The translations under genes and the position numbers were made by a program. From positions 2,790,001 to 2,854,000 of the forward strand of contig NZ_CP061913.1 of the NCBI RefSeq assembly GCF_019904175.1: a stretch of DNA of 64,000 bases, in the 5' to 3' direction. The stretch comes from Dactylosporangium vinaceum. GTDB lineage: Bacteria > Actinomycetota > Actinomycetes > Mycobacteriales > Micromonosporaceae. Positions 54,930 to 63,205 of this stretch are shown here, in pieces (positions within the stretch are counted from its first letter, which is position 1; every line of letters begins with the position of its first letter). The notes beneath the pieces are model-generated. The model had not been told where the DNA came from and did not search any database. It saw only the letters and a list, made by a program, of their open reading frames with translations.

Positions 54930-57833
54930 TCAGGCCGCCGGCGAGACCTCGCTCGTCGCCTGGAGCCACTCCACGGCGGCCGCGTACGGCAGCGGGCGGG
55001 TGAACAGGTAGCCCTGGCCGTAGCCGCAGTGCAGGTCGGCGAGCCGCTTGCGGTGGGCCTCCGTCTCGATGCCCTCGGCCACCACCTCCAGGTCCAGGGT
55101 GCGGGCCAGCTGGACGATGCCGCGGACCAGGTCGTACTGGCGGCGGGAGGAGCCGATGGTGTCCACGAAGGACTTGTCCAGCTTCAGGGCGTCGACCGCC
55201 ACGCGGTGCAGGTAGGACAGGGACGAGTAGCCGGTGCCGAAGTCGTCGATGGAGACGCGGACGCCGGCGGCGCGCAGGGCGGCCAGGTCGGCGTGGATGT
55301 GCTCGTCGTCGCCGAGCAGGAGGCTCTCGGTGATCTCGACGGTCAGGGCGCCGCAGGGCAGGTCGGCCTGGGCCAGCTCGGTCAGCACGCGCTGGACGAA
55401 GCCGGGGGAGCGGAACTGGCGCACGGAGACGTTGACGCTCATCGTGAGGGAGTCGGCCGGGTACAGCGAGCGGAAGGACACGGCGGCGGCGATGGCGTGG
55501 CGCATCACCCAGTCGCCCAGCGGGACGATGAGGCCGCACTCCTCGGCGATCTCGATGAACTCCAGCGGCGGGACCAGGCCCAGGGCCGGGTGCTGCCAGC
55601 GGACCAGGGCCTCGAAGCCGTGCGGGCGGCCCGTGGCCAGGTCGACGATCGGCTGGTAGTGCAGGACGAACGCGTCGGTGACGAGGGCCTGGTCGAGGTC
55701 GGTGCGCAGGCGCATGCGGCGCACGGCCTGCTCGTGCATGGCCGACTCGTAGCGGCGCCAGCGTTCGGGGGTGCCCTTGGCGCTGTTGAGGGCCACGTCG
55801 GCCTCGCCCAGGAGCTTCGCGGCGTCGGGGGCGTCGGAGGTCATGGCCACGCCGATGTTGGGGACGGCGGAGACGACGCTGCCGCCGACCAGGAACGGCG
55901 GGCGGAACTCCTCGACGATGCGCTCGGCCAGGTCCTCGACCTCGGCGACCGAGGCCTGGGAGACCAGCACGCCGAACTCGTCGCCGCCGAGGCGGGCCAC
56001 GGTGGCCGTCATGGGGCTCACCGAGGTCAGCCGGGCGCCGAAGGCGCGCAGCAGCTCGTCGCCCACCTCCTGGCCCATGGTGTCGTTGACGGTGCGGAAG
56101 CCGTCGATGTCGACGATGAGCACGGCCGCGCCGATCGCGGTCTGCACGGCGTCCTGGAAGCGCAGGCGGTTGCCGAGCCCGGTGAGCGGGTCCAGGTATG
56201 CGCGGTCGAGCAGCTCGCGCTCCAGGCGGCGGCGCTCGGTGACGTCGTGGATGGTGAGGACGCGGCCGTCGACTGTCGGCTCGCCGGTCAGGTCGCGGAC
56301 CGTCACCTCGACCTCGGCCGTGGTGCCGTCGGGGCGGCGCAGGGCGTGCAGGCCGGGGTTCAGCTGCGGGAAGGTGCGCCCGACGACGCCGGAGCCGAAG
56401 AGCGCGGTGGCCGAGGGGCTGGCGTAGGTGACGCGGTCGTCGGCGCCGACGATGAGGATGACGTCGGCGGCGTTGAGGACCAGGGTGCGGAAGTACGCCT
56501 CGCTGTCCCGCTTGATGATCTCGCGGTTGAGCGCGATGTGGTCGAGCATGCTCGCGGCCTGGCCGGCCAGGACCCGGGCCGACTCCTGGAGGGTGACAAG
56601 CGCCCGCTCGTCCGCGGCGACCCACAGCTCGCCGAGCTGGACCCCGCCGACGGTCAGGGGGCAGTGCAGGGCCAGCTCGAACCCGTCGAGTTCGCGGGCG
56701 AAGTCCTCGGGCAGCGACGCGACGTAGCGCATGCTCATCGTCGGCGCCGGCGACGAACCGGGGGCCACCCGCAGGAGCGCGCGGTGCGCGGTGCCGGGGC
56801 GCAGCAGCGAGCCGACCGCGCGGCGGACCACGGCCTCGACCATTGCCACCTCGGTCGCCGACAGCAGCGCCTCGCACGCCTTGCGCAGGGCGCGCTCGCG
56901 CGACAGCGTGTGCCCGACGCTGCGGGCGGCCACCCCGCCGCGGCTGAGCGACAGGGCGACGAGCGCGGCCGAGCCGATGGCGATGACGACGCCGTTGTGG
57001 ACCGGGCCGTCCAGCGCCTCGGCGAAGAGGATGCCGGGGGCGACGAGGGAGGCGACGCCGAGCACGGCCCGGCGCGGCTTGACCTGGGTGGAGCCGATGA
57101 CCCGCGGCTCGGACAGCTGGGCCATCGACGGGTGCAGCGCGGCCAGGCCGCCGGCCGCGAAGAAGACGATCCAGCCGACGTCGACGAAGCTGCCCAGGCC
57201 CCAGTCGCCGTTGAGCCGGCGGAGGCTGAACACGACGTCGGAGACGAGCAGGACCGCCCCCGACGTGAGCAGCAGGGCGACGCTCCAGCTGCGCCGGGCC
57301 TCCAGCACCATCCGGACCATGATGGCCAGCAGCATCACGTCGCAGAGGGGGTACGCGATCGAGATCGCCTTCTGCGCGACGTTGAGGCTGGGGTCGGACA
57401 GGCCCGGATCGATGAGGAACACCCAGGCCAGCAGCCCCGCCCCGGCGGTGAAAATGGCCGAGTCGATGACGGTGGCCCAGTCCCGGTTGGCCGCGCCGGA
57501 CCGCGAGAGCAGCAGCAGGCCGAGCAGCAGCAGCGGGAACGTGCCGCCGAGCGAGATGGCGTCGACGGCCGTCGGCCACGCGTTCGAGTGCAGGACGTCG
57601 GTCTGCACGACGGCGGCCGCGGTGCCGACCGCCAGGACCAGCGAGCCGCCCGCCCACAGCAGCCAGGGCAGCTTGCGGCGGGGCCGGTGCGCGCGGATGC
57701 CGTAGAGCATCGCGGCGAGCGTGGTCAGCACGAGGCCGGCGAAGCACACGAGCCCGGCCGCCGGGAACAGGAGGTAACTGACGGCAAGGACGAGCGCACA
57801 CAGCGCATACGCCCAGGTCACTCGCCGTGTCAC
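54930..57833 (-). CDS. membrane GGDEF-EAL protein (c-di-GMP cyclase/phosphodiesterase)
   Basis: A 967-residue multidomain protein. About ten membrane helices (residues 8-300), a GAF-like region (about 305-430), PAS (about 440-530), GGDEF with intact GGDEF at 616-620 (ARLGGDEFGVLVSQASVAEV), and EAL at about 705-960, motif EAL at 741-743 (HGFEALVRWQHPALGL) with DDFGTGYSSL. Both active-site motifs are present, so it may synthesise and hydrolyse cyclic di-GMP. GTG start at 57833 with AAAGGAG. Confidence 0.95.
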   Translation of the reverse strand: MTRRVTWAYALCALVLAVSYLLFPAAGLVCFAGLVLTTLAAMLYGIRAHRPRRKLPWLLWAGGSLVLAVGTAAAVVQTDVLHSNAWPTAVDAISLGGTFPLLLLGLLLLSRSGAANRDWATVIDSAIFTAGAGLLAWVFLIDPGLSDPSLNVAQKAISIAYPLCDVMLLAIMVRMVLEARRSWSVALLLTSGAVLLVSDVVFSLRRLNGDWGLGSFVDVGWIVFFAAGGLAALHPSMAQLSEPRVIGSTQVKPRRAVLGVASLVAPGILFAEALDGPVHNGVVIAIGSAALVALSLSRGGVAARSVGHTLSRERALRKACEALLSATEVAMVEAVVRRAVGSLLRPGTAHRALLRVAPGSSPAPTMSMRYVASLPEDFARELDGFELALHCPLTVGGVQLGELWVAADERALVTLQESARVLAGQAASMLDHIALNREIIKRDSEAYFRTLVLNAADVILIVGADDRVTYASPSATALFGSGVVGRTFPQLNPGLHALRRPDGTTAEVEVTVRDLTGEPTVDGRVLTIHDVTERRRLERELLDRAYLDPLTGLGNRLRFQDAVQTAIGAAVLIVDIDGFRTVNDTMGQEVGDELLRAFGARLTSVSPMTATVARLGGDEFGVLVSQASVAEVEDLAERIVEEFRPPFLVGGSVVSAVPNIGVAMTSDAPDAAKLLGEADVALNSAKGTPERWRRYESAMHEQAVRRMRLRTDLDQALVTDAFVLHYQPIVDLATGRPHGFEALVRWQHPALGLVPPLEFIEIAEECGLIVPLGDWVMRHAIAAAVSFRSLYPADSLTMSVNVSVRQFRSPGFVQRVLTELAQADLPCGALTVEITESLLLGDDEHIHADLAALRAAGVRVSIDDFGTGYSSLSYLHRVAVDALKLDKSFVDTIGSSRRQYDLVRGIVQLARTLDLEVVAEGIETEAHRKRLADLHCGYGQGYLFTRPLPYAAAVEWLQATSEVSPAA

Positions 57834-57956
57834 GCTGCTCCTTTCCGCACGCCAAGAGCTACTTTGTCGCCCCGATCGAGCGGGGGCAAGGTCTGATCCA
57901 CCGGTATATGTATCGGCCGCGCGGCGGAGGAGTGAAGGTTCTGGCAAGGTGCGCGC

Positions 57957-58712
57957 ATGGACTTTGCCTGGCTCGAGGTCACCACGCTGGCCGAGCGGCC
58001 CGACCGGACGGCCCTGACCTCGGCTTTCGACGACCCGACGGTGGCGCCGTTCCTGTATCACGACCCGATTTCGGCGGCGCTCTTCCCGGCGTTGGTCGCG
58101 CGGCACCCGCAGTACACCCTCATGGCGGTGGAAAAGGAGAACGGCCGCGCCGCCGGGATGCTCTGCACGCTGCCGTTCACGGCCGCCGAGGGGCTGCCGC
58201 CGGGCGGATACGACGCGGTGCTGCTGTCGGCGGCGGGCGCCCCGGAGCGCGGGCCCGACGTTTCGGCCCTGTTTGCCACTGTCCGGCCGGATCTGCGCGG
58301 GCGCGGCGTCTCCGGGCACCTGCTGGACCTGGCCCGGCACAACGCCGCCGCCCTCGGGCACACCGCGCTGGTGGCGCCGGTGCGTCCGACCCACAAGCAC
58401 GAGCATCCTGGGGTACCGCTGGAGCAGTACGTCGCGCGCCGCCGGCCCGACGGCACCGCGCAGGACCCCTGGCTGCGCGTCCACGAGCGGGCCGGCGGAC
58501 GGTTCGTCGCCGTCGCACCCCACTCGATGACGATCACCGCAACGCTCGAGCGCTGGCGGGAGTGGACCGGCCTGCCGTTCGACACCGCCGGCCCGGTGGT
58601 GGTCCCGGGCGGGCTCAACCCGGTGCTCTGCGACCCGGAGCGGGACATCGCCACGTACGTCGAGGCGAACGCCTGGTATCGGCACGACCTCCAGGCAGGG
58701 CGCCAGAGCTAG
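57957..58712 (+). CDS. GNAT-like N-acetyltransferase
   Basis: A 251-residue protein, of the GNAT fold: MDFAWLEVTTLAERPDRTAL, then SALFATVRPDLRGRGVSGHL, LDLARHNAAALGHTALVAPV, with Arg-Gly-Arg-Gly at the acetyl-CoA site. The C-terminal region (PTHKHEHPGVPLEQYVARRR, WYRHDLQAG) is atypical and lengthens the protein. It lies between two GGDEF genes transcribed in the opposite direction. ATG at 57957. Confidence 0.85.
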   Translation: MDFAWLEVTTLAERPDRTALTSAFDDPTVAPFLYHDPISAALFPALVARHPQYTLMAVEKENGRAAGMLCTLPFTAAEGLPPGGYDAVLLSAAGAPERGPDVSALFATVRPDLRGRGVSGHLLDLARHNAAALGHTALVAPVRPTHKHEHPGVPLEQYVARRRPDGTAQDPWLRVHERAGGRFVAVAPHSMTITATLERWREWTGLPFDTAGPVVVPGGLNPVLCDPERDIATYVEANAWYRHDLQAGRQS

Positions 58713-60583
58713 AGGAGGTCCCGCGCGCCGTGCTTGACGGCGTACATCGCGGCGTCCGCGTCGCGCAGCAGGCCGTCGGCGTTGGCCAGCGAGCCGTGGG
58801 CGGCGCCGATGCTGGCCCGGATCGGGATCAGGGCGCCGTCGAGGTGGACCGGCTCGGCGAAGACCTCGTGCAGCCGCCGGGTCAGCTCCTCCGCGTAGTC
58901 AAGCGCCGTGTCCGGCAGCAGCACCGCGAACTCGTCGCCGCCGAGCCGGGCCACCGTGTCGGTGGGGCGCACGCACCGGCGCAGCCGCTCGGCGACCGCC
59001 CGCAGGAGGGCGTCGCCGGCGTGGTGGCCGTAGGTGTCGTTGACGGCCTTGAACCCGTCCAGGTCGATGATCAGGATCGACGCGGCCTTCCCGGCGACGG
59101 CGATCCGCTCGGCGAACAGGGCCCGGTTGGCCAGGCCGGTCAGGGCGTCGTGGGTGGCCTCGTGGCGCAGCCGGTCCTGGAACGCGACGACCTCGGTGAT
59201 GTCGTGGGCGTTGTAGACCACGCCGCGGATGCCGGGCAGGTGGATGAGGTTCGTGGCCACCGCGGACAGCCAGCGGGGCCGGCCGTCGATGTGCGGGACC
59301 TGCAGCTGCATGGTGACGCTGGCGCCGGGCCGGGTCAGCAGGTCGGCCAGGCGGGCCTGCCACTCGTCGCGGGCCTCGGCCACGGTGAGCTCGTTCATCC
59401 GCAGGCCGATCACCGACTCGGGCGGCACGCCGAAGGTGCGCTCGACGGCCGGGCTGGCGTAGCTGACGATGTGGTCGGGGCCGGCGATGAGCGTGATGTC
59501 GGAGGAGTGCTGGACCAGGCCGCGGAAGCGCTCCTCCTGCTCGGCCAGGGCGCGCAGGCTGCGGTCGACCTCGCCGAGGAGCCGCGCGTTGTCGGTGAAC
59601 GCGATGAGCTGGCGGGTCACGACGATGCCGGTGACGAGCAGGACGCCGATGACCACGCCCCAGACCCGGGCGTCGAGCGAGCCGCTGGACAGCGACACGA
59701 TCAGCAGGACGTACGCGGCCAGGACCCCGAAGTACGGCAGCAGGCTGAACGGCCGCATGGTCCGGCGGGCCAGGACGTCCGGGTCGGCCCGCAGGTTGGC
59801 CTCGTTGATCCGCGGGACGGCGGCCAGCAGGGCGCACGGCAGGAGCCGGGCCAGCATCGACACCTCGGGCCGGGCCACCTCGACCAGGGCCGCGGTCAGG
59901 CCGGTGCTGAGCCCGACGAGCACGCTGGCCAGCCCGGCGCTCCAGCCGGCGATCGGGGTGAACGGCATGTTGCGCCCGAGCATGAGTTTGACCAGCCCGA
60001 ACGAGCCGGCCAGGCTGACCCCGGCCGAGGCCAGTGCGAGCAGCAGGGCCCCGCCGCCCTCCCGGAGGTCGACGCTCGGGGAGAGGTACCAGACGAATAC
60101 CGCTGTCGCCGCGACGACCGTGGCCGCGTCGAGCATGAACCGCAGCCGCTCCCGCCCGGCCGTGTTCGTCGGGTGCAGGACCATGGCCAGCAGGGCGATC
60201 ACCGAGCCGAGCGTGACGAGCCCGGACTGCACGGCCCCGCCCTGGACCATCCCGTCGACCGGGGTCGCGAACGTCTGGACGCCCTGGACGGTGTCGCCGA
60301 TGGTGAAGAACACCCCGGCGACCGCGACGAGCCGCCAGAACCGCCGGTGCGCGGCCGACACCCCGGGCAGCGCGCTCATCCGGGCCGACAAGATGGCGAA
60401 AATGACGTCGAGCACCACCTGAAGCGGCCAGAACAGGGCAAGCTTCGCCGGAGCGCCGGCACCGGGTATCGCGTACCAGACCGCGAAGGCCGCCGTGAAC
60501 AGCAGGAGGGCGCGCAGCACCGGATCGCGCAGCAGCGCGGACCGCGCCGACGGGCGAGGCCGCAGCTCAGTGGATGTGCTCAC
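58709..60583 (-). CDS. membrane PAS-GGDEF diguanylate cyclase
   Basis: A 624-residue protein. Eight to ten membrane helices (about 20-320), then a PAS domain (about 345-460: LVQHSSDITLIAGPDHIVSY and GVVYNAHDITEVVAFQDRLR) and a GGDEF domain with intact ARLGGDEFAVLLPDTALDYA. No EAL domain, so a synthase is expected. The start lies 86 bases before the end of the M50 gene upstream; a palindrome CACCCTAGGGTG (60624-60635) sits in this spacer. Confidence 0.94.
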   Translation of the reverse strand: MSTSTELRPRPSARSALLRDPVLRALLLFTAAFAVWYAIPGAGAPAKLALFWPLQVVLDVIFAILSARMSALPGVSAAHRRFWRLVAVAGVFFTIGDTVQGVQTFATPVDGMVQGGAVQSGLVTLGSVIALLAMVLHPTNTAGRERLRFMLDAATVVAATAVFVWYLSPSVDLREGGGALLLALASAGVSLAGSFGLVKLMLGRNMPFTPIAGWSAGLASVLVGLSTGLTAALVEVARPEVSMLARLLPCALLAAVPRINEANLRADPDVLARRTMRPFSLLPYFGVLAAYVLLIVSLSSGSLDARVWGVVIGVLLVTGIVVTRQLIAFTDNARLLGEVDRSLRALAEQEERFRGLVQHSSDITLIAGPDHIVSYASPAVERTFGVPPESVIGLRMNELTVAEARDEWQARLADLLTRPGASVTMQLQVPHIDGRPRWLSAVATNLIHLPGIRGVVYNAHDITEVVAFQDRLRHEATHDALTGLANRALFAERIAVAGKAASILIIDLDGFKAVNDTYGHHAGDALLRAVAERLRRCVRPTDTVARLGGDEFAVLLPDTALDYAEELTRRLHEVFAEPVHLDGALIPIRASIGAAHGSLANADGLLRDADAAMYAVKHGARDLL

Positions 60584-60623
60584 GGCACTCCTTCATTGCG
60601 CCGGACTCTACCGCGTGGGCGGG

Positions 60624-60635
60624 CACCCTAGGGTG
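60624..60635. promoter_or_regulatory. 12-bp palindrome upstream of the PAS-GGDEF gene
   Basis: CACCCTAGGGTG is a perfect palindrome in the 86-base spacer between the M50 protease stop (60670) and the GGDEF start (60583). It could be an operator, or part of a terminator of the peptide operon. Confidence 0.4.
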
Positions 60636-60669
60636 TCGTCTACATCGTCCATACGGCCGAAGACCTGAG

Positions 60670-61827
60670 TCAGGCTGAAGCGCCTCCCGAAATCGCTCGG
60701 AAAAGTACGCGCCAGGCGCCGCGGACGGCCCCGGCGATGGCGAGCGCGGACGGCAGCGCCGCGGCCGCGAGGGCGGCGAGGCCCTCCCAGGCGGCGAGCG
60801 TGGTCAGGCCGTCGGCCCGGATCGGCGCGATGCACAGTCCGACCAGGTGCGGCAGCGCCGGCAGCACGAACATGCCGAGGTAGTACAGCGCGACGGCGGT
60901 GCCCGGGACGTAGAGCCACAGGTAGCGCCGGGCCCACACGACCTCGCGCGGGTCGGCCTCCGCGAGCTGGCGATGGTCGTCCGGTCCGGCCCGGCGCAGG
61001 TACCGCCGCAGCAGCGCCCCCTTGGTCGCCCACAGCGTCTTGCACCCGGTCGCGTTGACCAGCAGCGCGTAGATGTCGGTCCGCACGAACACCATGGCCT
61101 GGGCCACGAGCGCGGTGAACTGCAGCACGATCAACGCTCTGAGCAGGCGCACCACCAGCCCGTCGGGCACCGCCACCTGCACGAGCAGCGCGCCGCTGAG
61201 GATGGCGGCGTCCCAGGCCATGCCGGCCAGCAGCGGCCCGTAGCGGGCGCGGCGCGGCACGCTCCACAGCCGGGTGAGATCCGCCTGAAAGGTGACGAAG
61301 TACAGCCGGCGGCTCACCGACAGGCGGCTGCGCAGTCCGAGCGCGGCCGTCGCCAGGACGTGGGCCCCCTCGTGCGCGGCCACCGCCAGCATGCCCAGGA
61401 CACTGGCGGCGACGATGTTGAGCAGCTGCGTGTCGAAGGGAAACGCGTCTCGGAACGTCGGGCGCAGCGCGGGCACGGCGACCAGGAGCACCGCGGCGGT
61501 CAGGGCCAGGACGGCGTAGGCGCTCCAGGCGATGCGCCCGAACAGCGCCGCCCCGGCCCGCTGCCGCAGCGTCCCGGTGAGCGGCGCGGCGCCGTCGCCC
61601 TCGGCCAGCAGGCCCTCGTCGGCCAGGGTCTGCATGAAGTCCTCGACGTCGACCGGCTCGCCGGCCAGGTCCGCGGCCCGGCGGCCGGCCTCGGCCACGC
61701 TCGCGCCGTCCTGCAGCCACTCGATGATGCGCGCCCCGATCTCGGGCACCTCGACGTAGGCGGCGGTGTGCGGGCTGCCCACGACGTAGTTCTCCCCGTC
61801 CCGCACGAGTGTGAGCTGGGTCAGCAC
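60670..61827 (-). CDS. M50-type membrane metalloprotease with PqqD-like N-terminus
   Basis: A 385-residue integral membrane protein. Residues 1-75 (VLTQLTLVRDGENYVVGSPH, EIGARIIEWLQDGASVAEAG, DVEDFMQTLADEGLLAEGD) look like a PqqD-type winged peptide-recognition domain. About six helices follow, with the zinc site HEGAH at 152-156 and a third ligand candidate Asp251 in VFVRTDIYALLVNATG, as in site-2-protease-like peptide zinc metalloproteases (YydH type). Starts GTG 61827, overlapping the ThiF stop by 7 bases. It would act on the peptide in the same operon, for example in leader removal or export. Confidence 0.85.
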   Translation of the reverse strand: MLTQLTLVRDGENYVVGSPHTAAYVEVPEIGARIIEWLQDGASVAEAGRRAADLAGEPVDVEDFMQTLADEGLLAEGDGAAPLTGTLRQRAGAALFGRIAWSAYAVLALTAAVLLVAVPALRPTFRDAFPFDTQLLNIVAASVLGMLAVAAHEGAHVLATAALGLRSRLSVSRRLYFVTFQADLTRLWSVPRRARYGPLLAGMAWDAAILSGALLVQVAVPDGLVVRLLRALIVLQFTALVAQAMVFVRTDIYALLVNATGCKTLWATKGALLRRYLRRAGPDDHRQLAEADPREVVWARRYLWLYVPGTAVALYYLGMFVLPALPHLVGLCIAPIRADGLTTLAAWEGLAALAAAALPSALAIAGAVRGAWRVLFRAISGGASA

Positions 61828-62903
61828 AGCGGGCACCGGGGGTTGCGGGGCCACGGGTCGCGGGTGGTGCGCATGCCGTCGGCCAGCTCGATGGTGTGGT
61901 AGACGCCGGCCGCGACCGGCGGATCGGTGCGGGTCAGGTACCGCCCGGCCTCCATCGTCACGAACCCGGCCAGCAGCTGCGCGACCGGTCCGGTGGCCCG
62001 GTTGACCCGGCCCATGGGGAGTACGACGGACTGCCCGGCCAGCTCGGGCATGCGCTCGCCCTGCTCGGCGCGGTTGAGCTCCAGGCACATCCGGCACGCG
62101 CTCACGCCCGGCTCGACGGACCAGTAGAAGAGCGTGGAGTACAGCAGGCCGCCCGTCACGAACGGGATGCCGAGGGCGAAGCAGGCCTCGTTGACCCGCA
62201 GATGCACGTCGTCGGGAGAGTCGATGGCGCAGACGACGATCGAGGCGCCCCGCCCGAGCCGGACGATCGCGTCGACGTCGGTGACCCGCTCGTGGACGGC
62301 CTCGACGACTGTGCCGTCGCGGGAGTAGCGGGCCGCCCAGTCGCGGGCCGCGTCGACCTTGGGGCGTCCGAGGTCGTCGTGGTCGTACGCGAACTGCCGG
62401 GCCAGGTTCTTCTCCTCGACCACGTCGAAGTCCACGAGCCGGACCCGCCCGGCGCCGAGCCCGACAAGCGACTGCAGGACTCCGCTGCCCATCCCGCCCG
62501 CGCCGAGCAGCAGCACGTCGGCCGCGGCCATGGCCCGCTGGAACTGCGCGCTGGGCCGGTCGAGCCCCGCGTAGAGGTCGTAGAAGCGCAGGTTGCTCTC
62601 GTGCCGCCGCCGCGTCGCGGGGTCGAGCCCGGCGTCGGCTCCGGCGCCCAGCAGGACGCCGACGTCGTCGAGGGCCGCGACCGCGGCGGCCATCTCGTCC
62701 TCGGTGACGGTGAACCCGCGCCGGTGCATGGCGGCCGGGAGCTCGGCGACGGTCCGCGACCCTTCGGCCAGCACCTGCAGCAGCGCGGTGACGCTGCCGT
62801 CGGCGTCGTCGAGGTACGTCGCCTCGAGCGCGCGGCCCAGGAGGATCACCTCGTCCGGCCGCTGGATGACGGAAATAGGTTTGAGCTTGGGCATGACCCG
62901 CAT
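61821..62903 (-). CDS. ThiF/E1-like adenylating enzyme with N-terminal precursor-recognition-like domain
   Basis: A 360-residue protein of the MccB/ocin-ThiF type. N-terminal part (1-90: MRVMPKLKPISVIQRPDEVI) resembles the leader-binding regions of RiPP ThiF proteins; the E1 domain has GAGGMGS at 134-140, VDFDVVEEKNLARQF with Asp158/160 and Arg169, and GRPKV at 179-183. The CRMC (270-273) and CPLC (357-360) pairs form a zinc site. All groups for ATP-dependent adenylation are present. ATG 62903 is chosen for its GGAGGAG; an ATG at 62960 would overlap the peptide spacer. Confidence 0.87.
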   Translation of the reverse strand: MRVMPKLKPISVIQRPDEVILLGRALEATYLDDADGSVTALLQVLAEGSRTVAELPAAMHRRGFTVTEDEMAAAVAALDDVGVLLGAGADAGLDPATRRRHESNLRFYDLYAGLDRPSAQFQRAMAAADVLLLGAGGMGSGVLQSLVGLGAGRVRLVDFDVVEEKNLARQFAYDHDDLGRPKVDAARDWAARYSRDGTVVEAVHERVTDVDAIVRLGRGASIVVCAIDSPDDVHLRVNEACFALGIPFVTGGLLYSTLFYWSVEPGVSACRMCLELNRAEQGERMPELAGQSVVLPMGRVNRATGPVAQLLAGFVTMEAGRYLTRTDPPVAAGVYHTIELADGMRTTRDPWPRNPRCPLC

Positions 62904-62969
62904 CGGAAATCTCCTCCGGACAAGCGACAGGCCCGGCGGGGTGTCCGCCGGGCCGGTCATTTATGTGGG

Positions 62970-63053
62970 TCAGACGGCGCCCTGGGGCGCGTCCGGGTCG
63001 AGGTGGATGCGGGTGGCCTCGATCGGCTCGACCTTCTTGACCTTGATCTTCAC
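62970..63053 (-). CDS. 27-residue peptide, putative RiPP precursor
   Basis: A very short gene from GTG (63053) to TGA (62970), with GGGAGA seven bases upstream. The peptide begins MKIKVKKVEPIEATRI and ends HLDPDAPQGAV: a lysine-rich front and an acidic/Pro/Gly tail, with no Cys, Ser or N-terminal hydrophobic signal. It lies 66 bases before the ThiF start with no terminator between, so it is the first gene of the operon. No known precursor class is matched. Absence of Cys/Ser argues against azole or lanthionine formation and for a terminal or side-chain modification. Confidence 0.65.
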   Translation of the reverse strand: MKIKVKKVEPIEATRIHLDPDAPQGAV

Positions 63054-63205
63054 GTGGATCTCCCAATGGTTGTGGGTTCTATGTTCCGGCCGGGCCGGTA
63101 GCCCGCCGTTGAGAAAGAACTTAGGCAACGCATTGACCGCGAACAGTCACGGAGTCGACTGGCCGAGCGCGAAAAAACTACGTATCAGATCGAGGGTGTG
63201 CGCCC
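63054..63205 (-). promoter_or_regulatory. leader/promoter region of the peptide operon
   Basis: This spacer separates the peptide gene from the upstream gene ending at 63206. It contains a CCGGCCGGGCCGG-like inverted segment (63086-63100), and on the minus strand TTGCCT near 63130-63125, a possible -35 box. A short stem (GAGGG at 63192-63196 and CCCTC at 63203-63207) overlaps the stop of the upstream gene, with six T residues 12 bases beyond on the minus strand, and may terminate that transcript. Confidence 0.35.

Noticed and set aside
54915-60631. Two frames of more than 900 codons on the plus strand opposite the GGDEF genes
   Set aside because: The translations are His/Gln/Arg/Gly-rich shadows of the two GGDEF proteins.
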